DNA from: Atrichornis clamosus
Taxonomy: Eukaryota > Chordata > Aves > Passeriformes > Menuridae
Direction of reading: 5' to 3'
Assembly (NCBI GenBank): GCA_013400975.1
Contig: WBMZ01012191.1
Location: 1 to 64,000, forward strand
Length of the DNA: 64,000 nt
Shown: positions 59,401 through 64,000 of the stretch, piece by piece
Position numbering within the stretch: position 1 is the stretch's first letter
Layout: each line of letters opens with the position of its first letter
Translations under genes and position numbers: made by a program
The notes under the pieces: model-generated
Databases searched by the model: none
Told to the model about the DNA's origin: nothing
What the model saw: the letters and a program-made list of their open reading frames with translations, nothing else

Positions 59401-61352
59401 CACTTGCACCAGTGTTCAGATTGTTAATATTTTTTAACATACTTTTCACATGACTTTTATGTTTTAAATCCAGGCAAATACTACAAAACCCACACTTGTC
59501 AGTGCAGACTCTATAGATACTGACATTTATAAGGGTTATTGTGGGGCCTGAAGCTGCCTGGAATAGAATTATGTTCTTGAGTTGGCAATGAAAACAAAAA
59601 AGTAAAAAAAACCCAGGAGATCTTAGAAGTTTTCAACAGCGTAGACCAGAGGACCTTCAGTGGAGGCTTCAGTCATTTGCATTATAACACTGAGGTGTGT
59701 TTAAAAAGAAAACAGCAAACCCCAAACAATGACAACAGAAAAACCCAAGACACCCTCTGCTCCCTGTCCTTGGATTCCTTTCCCCCAACAAACCAAACCA
59801 AATAAAAACGTATCTGTGGCCACAGAAGGCTTTGTGGTAAATGAAGTTTCTGTTAAGTACTGAAAAAGTCACAGCTGACTGTCACTTCTGACATTAGAAG
59901 CTGATCTCAACCAAGATCTTACAGCTTACTCAGAAGCCATTCCATGCAGTTATTTCCTTCCTGAATGTAGAAATTTGAAACTGTGACAATATTGGCCAAA
60001 CAAATAAAATGGCAGAAGAAATGTAGTCATCTTGTGATGTTTTTCTAAATTGTATGAGGTTGACTTTCACATTTATGTGTCTCCCACTCCCTGTTTAGTT
60101 TTTTTCTCCACAGTGTGCCTGTTCTTACAGAATTTTCCATCATAAGTGTTTCTGAATGCCATTCTGAATTTGGCCATCTCTAGATACTATACACTGGTGC
60201 TACTAGTAACCAGAAACATACAAGTCTGCCTGCCTCAGGTTTAAGTTCTTGGTTGATTTTTGTAATTAATATGATGAAATAATGTGTAAAACTTTTGAAT
60301 TTGTTTTTAAATACTAAAGTCTAATAGAATTTCATAGAATAGCTGTGGAAGTACCTGCTCAGAATATCAGGGGACTGCAAGATTGATTGGGTTAAACTTG
60401 GACTGCTGTTGGTTCTTCCAGAAATCTGGCAAGTGTTTCCATTTTGGTTGAGGCAGGACCAAGGTGAAACAGACTATGCAGTGTATTGAAAATTGCTGCT
60501 ATTTCAGCAATATTGTATTGCATTCTCTCTTTGGAGATTTTACCTGTACTTCCTTTTTGTGAAGAAATAAGCTGCTTCTTTCAAAGGTTACAAACCTTGA
60601 CTAGGGAATACATTTTTAAAGCAAACTTACATAGTTTTGATCGAGATTGCAATATTTACATGTTCTCTCTTGGTATGCTGGCTAATGGAAAAGCAAATTA
60701 CAATTTTTTTCCCCTTTTGTAGCCAAATGGTGAGTTGCTCCTACTTCCTCCAGGGCTGTCCCTTGCTATACTCTGCCAAACTAAGGCAAATGTTAAAAAG
60801 GATTTTTTTACGTTAGTCAACTAAGACCCAGTATTTGAAAGAATTCTCAAGAACTGCTTATAACTTCAGAAGAATTAATAAAACTGCTTTTGTAAAAAAC
60901 AGAGAAAAAATATTGGTTATTACAGGATAATTTGAAAGACCCACCCAAAAATGGCAGGGTTTGTTGTTTGACTCTCCTAAACAAGGATTATTTGGAGGAA
61001 AAAAGGATAAACTGTAAATTATTTACTTGATAAATCTGTCAAGTGAATATACTACTTAAAATAGTAATTTGAAATGTACTATTCAATGTTGTGTAGCCAG
61101 ATTATAAAAGAAAATTAACCATGTTGGTTAATGATTTTGGCTTACTTAAATTTGCATTAACAAGAAGGAGGTGCTATGCCATGTTTTTTTCACTAATATA
61201 GTAAGTAGGCAAGTTAGTAGATTTCTGTACTCTTGTCTTACGACAGCCTTTTCTAGGAGGTCTAAAACCTTTCTTTTTCCTAAGGAATAATAGTTAAAAA
61301 TGCATGCAATTATTTAATATGACTAATTGTTTCTTTTCCTTTTATCTTGCAG
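56231..61352 (+). other. SREK1 intron 1
   Basis: A 5.1 kb intron. Its first 250 bases remain in the CpG island and carry a G-quadruplex motif and the YY1 inverted repeat (see findings). A possible degenerate CR1 tail on the minus strand lies near 58125-58170. A GC-richer stretch at about 58260-58560 has no identity I can name. The rest is AT-rich. Confidence 0.65.
58125..58170 (-). repeat. Possible degenerate CR1 tail
   Basis: AGAATCACAGACTG followed later by TCTGGAAAGGCCTGCTGA is reminiscent of the minus-strand CR1 3' end (AGAATCACAGAATG...TTGGAAGGGACCT). Similarity is short and patchy. Confidence 0.3.
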
Positions 61353-61486
61353 CAACGCACCTCTTGCTTTTTCCTCCAAAGTATGTTATATTAAGTTTCG
61401 TGAAGCATCGAGTGTTGGTGTGGCCCAGCATCTAACTAACACGGTTTTTATTGACAGAGCTTTGATAGTTGTTCCCTGCGCAGAAG
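61353..61486 (+). CDS. SREK1: SREK1 exon 2, second RRM half
   Basis: A 134-base exon after CTTGCAG. C completes Asp, and 44 codons follow, NAPLAFSSKVCYIKFREASS and then VGVAQHLTNTVFIDRALIVV and PCAE, with one base carried on. KVCYIKF is the RNP1-equivalent strand. Ile and Glu-Ala replace human Val and Asp-Pro, respectively. The donor is the non-consensus GTTGGT at 61487. Confidence 0.95.
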
Positions 61487-64000
61487 GTTGGTATTTTAGA
61501 CATTCTTCTGTAATGTTGGTCTTTGACGTGTCTGTTAATTGTTTTGAGCTTTTCATGTAAGAAGATGGTGCTCTGTTGTTACTTCATTTTATTTTATGAC
61601 TTTCTGAAAAAAAACCCCTATAACCTTGAAACAAAATTAAAAATTGAATAATGAAAAGCCCAGTTACACAGATTTAATTGAAATTCAGCATTAGCAAAAA
61701 GATAGTTGGTTTAAATTATGATAATTCCGATTTCTGTAGTTACTACATATTTTGAGGGAAAAGAAAGGAAAATAATTCCTTCACTATGGTTTGTGTTGGC
61801 AAGCTTATTCTCCCAGAGTTCTCACTGAAGTCAATGGATCTCTGAAAAGGTCAGGCACTTTCCTGGCACAATAACACTGTAGTTTGAAGTTTATTGTATC
61901 ACATTTGGTGTAGTGGGATTTTTTTGTTGATTCATGCTTTTTAAAGATACTCATTATTTCTGCATTTTTTTAGAGTGAATCCCAGTTTTGTTTTGTAGAC
62001 ATGCAATATATTCATTTGCCCATTTTAGAGTCATGTAATCTAAAATGCTTAGCATTCATGGTGATAAATACTGTTTGAATATAAATGTTTACTTGCTAGT
62101 TTAATTTTTAAAAAACAATTTTTCCTTCTTGTTACTATTGAAAATGTTACTCTGTGTGCCATGAAATGCTTTTGTTATGTGCACTGGTACTCCTTTTTTG
62201 TTTTGGTTAACTCTTTAAATAAGCAGTGGTCTGTACTGAATGCTTCCATCATAAAATGTTCTTAAAATTCTTAATGAAATAAAATGCTTGATGAATACTA
62301 TATTGACGGATGTTACTTTAACTAGATCTGAGACCATACTTTTACAGATGTATTGAGAAAATGAGACAGTTTGTATTGTTAGTACGGTTTCCTAGATCTG
62401 AATACAGTTACATGAAGCAGGGTCGTGTGGTAGACGTATCAATGGAGTTAGGCAGAGCCCCATTGACTTCACTGGGATCTTTGTGGAATTGAGCATCTGA
62501 CCAGTTCTGGACCTTTTGCCTCTTTAGGGTGGAATCATTCCAGCTGATGGAGTGAACTTGACTTCACTTTCAACATGGTTGCTGTTTTGCCATGAACAAC
62601 AATATGTAGAGTACCTGAACCATAAACTGTAGTGAATCAAGGCATACCTCTTACTAACATCTCTAACTGAAGGAGTCAGGTTTTGATTCAGAAAAATACT
62701 GTTGACTTCCTGGAGTTTGGTAACAATAGTCCCAGAGTACCATTTTTTGGCAGGTATGCTGCATCATGTTATAGATAGTGCCGCTGTAATATTCACCTGG
62801 GATGTTCTTAGCAAATTCTGAAATTTCCAAAACTTCACAAACCCTAAAAGTGCTTTCATTAAAGGCCGTATTGTCTTACAATAGACTACCTGTTCTTACA
62901 GCCTTCTTAGTCAGAGCCTGTGGCACATGCACGTGTCTTTGTAAAACATAGATTTTTAGTTGCCTTTGTGCCTTTTTTGGGGGGCTCTTTGGTTTCATAT
63001 TTTTAACTTTTTCTTAAACCACAAAGGGAATATTGTTGTATACACTTGAAACTATGTAGAGGCTAAGGGGACCAGAGTTCCAATTGAAGAATTGCCCCTA
63101 AATAAATTGACTAAAGATTATTCAGGACCTTAGTTTGACCTTTCATGAAAACCACTGATTCAGTACTGCCGGAGAGGGAAGATGGTTGTCTACTGAGTGA
63201 GCAACACTTCCTGGTGTTTTTCTTGTGATGAGATCACTGCCTGACATGGTATGGCCACAGGCAGGTAAAACTACATTTTCTTGTGTATTTTCTGGTAGAC
63301 AATGAATGGAAAGAGAAAAAATCAAAGTTCTGAGAAATCTTGTTCCTATTCTATTCGTAACTGACTGATCAGGCATTTCTGAGAAAACATACTAAAATTG
63401 TCACTGTTTAGAATCATTCTGGACTCCACAGAACTGTGTGCATAATTAGGTGAACAAGTGATTGGGTTTTGAGGTGACTTTTTTTTTTTAATGTCAGAAT
63501 ACTGTTCCATGTAACTTATATCAGAATCAGTCATTTATAAAAATATGTGAATTTATACAAATTTAACTTCCTGGTGAATTTATTGTGTGAAATAAGCATG
63601 GCTTTGGAGATCATGGCACAAGGGGTTTTTTTCGCTATGTATCATATGATGCATTGTTAATGAAGTCAGTGGAGTGGATCATGGGCTTTAAAAGTAGTGA
63701 TGGCTTTATTCTACCAGGAGGTAAAATTATACCATTGGCCAACATTGCCAGTAAAAAAAAATTTTATGCGCGAAACTGAACATAGAGGAGAGGTAAAATA
63801 AAACGTGAAAACTTGGTTTTAAAAAACAGAATAAAATCTGAAATTTGGAGTGTATTTAAACAGTGGTAAATCAAGGAGGGAATCACTACAGGATGAAACC
63901 AGTGTTAATTATGTGACATTTAATGAACAATTTAACAAAAATGTAATGGTACCTGAGGTAAGATTATTAAGCTGTCGAAATACGACTTTTTGTGTGAGTG
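61487..64000 (+). other. SREK1 intron 2, 5' part
   Basis: 2.5 kb of AT-rich intron with no further SREK1 exon recognised. It contains three copies, in both orientations, of a 15-20-base CCATTGACTTCASTG-type motif (61823-61837, 62460-62474, 63661-63680), probably remnants of old dispersed repeats. Confidence 0.6.

Larger units (their letters stand above)
56070..64000 (+). other. SREK1: SREK1 gene, 5' portion (continues past the window)
   Basis: SREK1 (SFRS12, SRrp86) is a nuclear SR-related protein with RRM domains and an RS domain split by a Glu-Lys-rich segment; it modulates other SR proteins in alternative splicing (family knowledge). The window contains the promoter, start codon and first two coding exons, together encoding most of the N-terminal RRM. 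It is downstream of ERBIN on the same strand, as in human. The second RRM, the RS/EK region and the stop lie beyond 64000. Confidence 0.93.

Noticed and set aside
60321..60360. CATAGAATAG string resembling a CR1 tail
   Set aside because: Too short and without the adjacent TTGGAAGGGACC-type block seen in real CR1 ends.
1..64000. CRISPR arrays, prokaryotic operons, phage or plasmid features
   Set aside because: The window is vertebrate nuclear DNA with spliced genes; no direct-repeat array or bacterial gene structure is present.

Overview
This is a vertebrate nuclear window, most likely from a bird. It is AT-rich, with short exons separated by long GT-AG introns, and it carries CR1 LINE fragments and ERV long terminal repeats (LTRs) of types common in birds. 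Two protein-coding genes lie head to tail on the + strand. They are the 3' three-quarters of ERBIN (ERBB2IP/LAP2, an LRR and PDZ scaffold) and the 5' end of SREK1 (SFRS12/SRrp86, a splicing regulator). The same order occurs on human 5q12.3. From general knowledge, that segment corresponds to the avian Z chromosome, so Z-linkage is an inference.

Layout. 1-6011 is ERBIN intron. 6012-43569 holds 19 constitutive ERBIN coding exons plus two in-frame cassette exons; I followed the phase across every junction and found no break. Exons from 6012 to 17345 encode the C-terminal part of the leucine-rich repeat array. Exons from 19314 to 27690 encode the LAP-specific segment and a long disordered region, most of it in one 1522-base exon. 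Exons from 35058 to 38004 form an alternatively spliced linker, and exons from 40050 to 43569 encode the PDZ domain. The 3'UTR runs to a polyadenylation signal at 46014, with earlier candidate signals at 43774 and 44205.

Between the genes (about 46.04-55.6 kb) I see no convincing coding gene. This stretch holds a solo LTR with an intact 5-base target-site duplication (46859-47436), a GC-richer block of unknown origin, a decayed antisense CR1 reverse-transcriptase fragment (about 52225-52765) and an LTR-like element (about 54479-54900). A second solo LTR, also with a 5-base duplication, sits inside ERBIN upstream of the PDZ exons (38527-39473).

At 55.6-56.48 kb a CpG island carries the SREK1 promoter, an ATG-free 5' leader, the start codon at 56070 and the first RRM half-exon. 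The second half-exon is at 61353-61486. The rest of SREK1 lies beyond the window.

I found no new multi-gene system. The items most worth checking are the paired linker cassettes before the PDZ domain, a NAGNAG acceptor, a frame-compatible candidate premature terminal exon at 18539, and a YY1-type inverted repeat with a nearby G-quadruplex motif in the first SREK1 intron.
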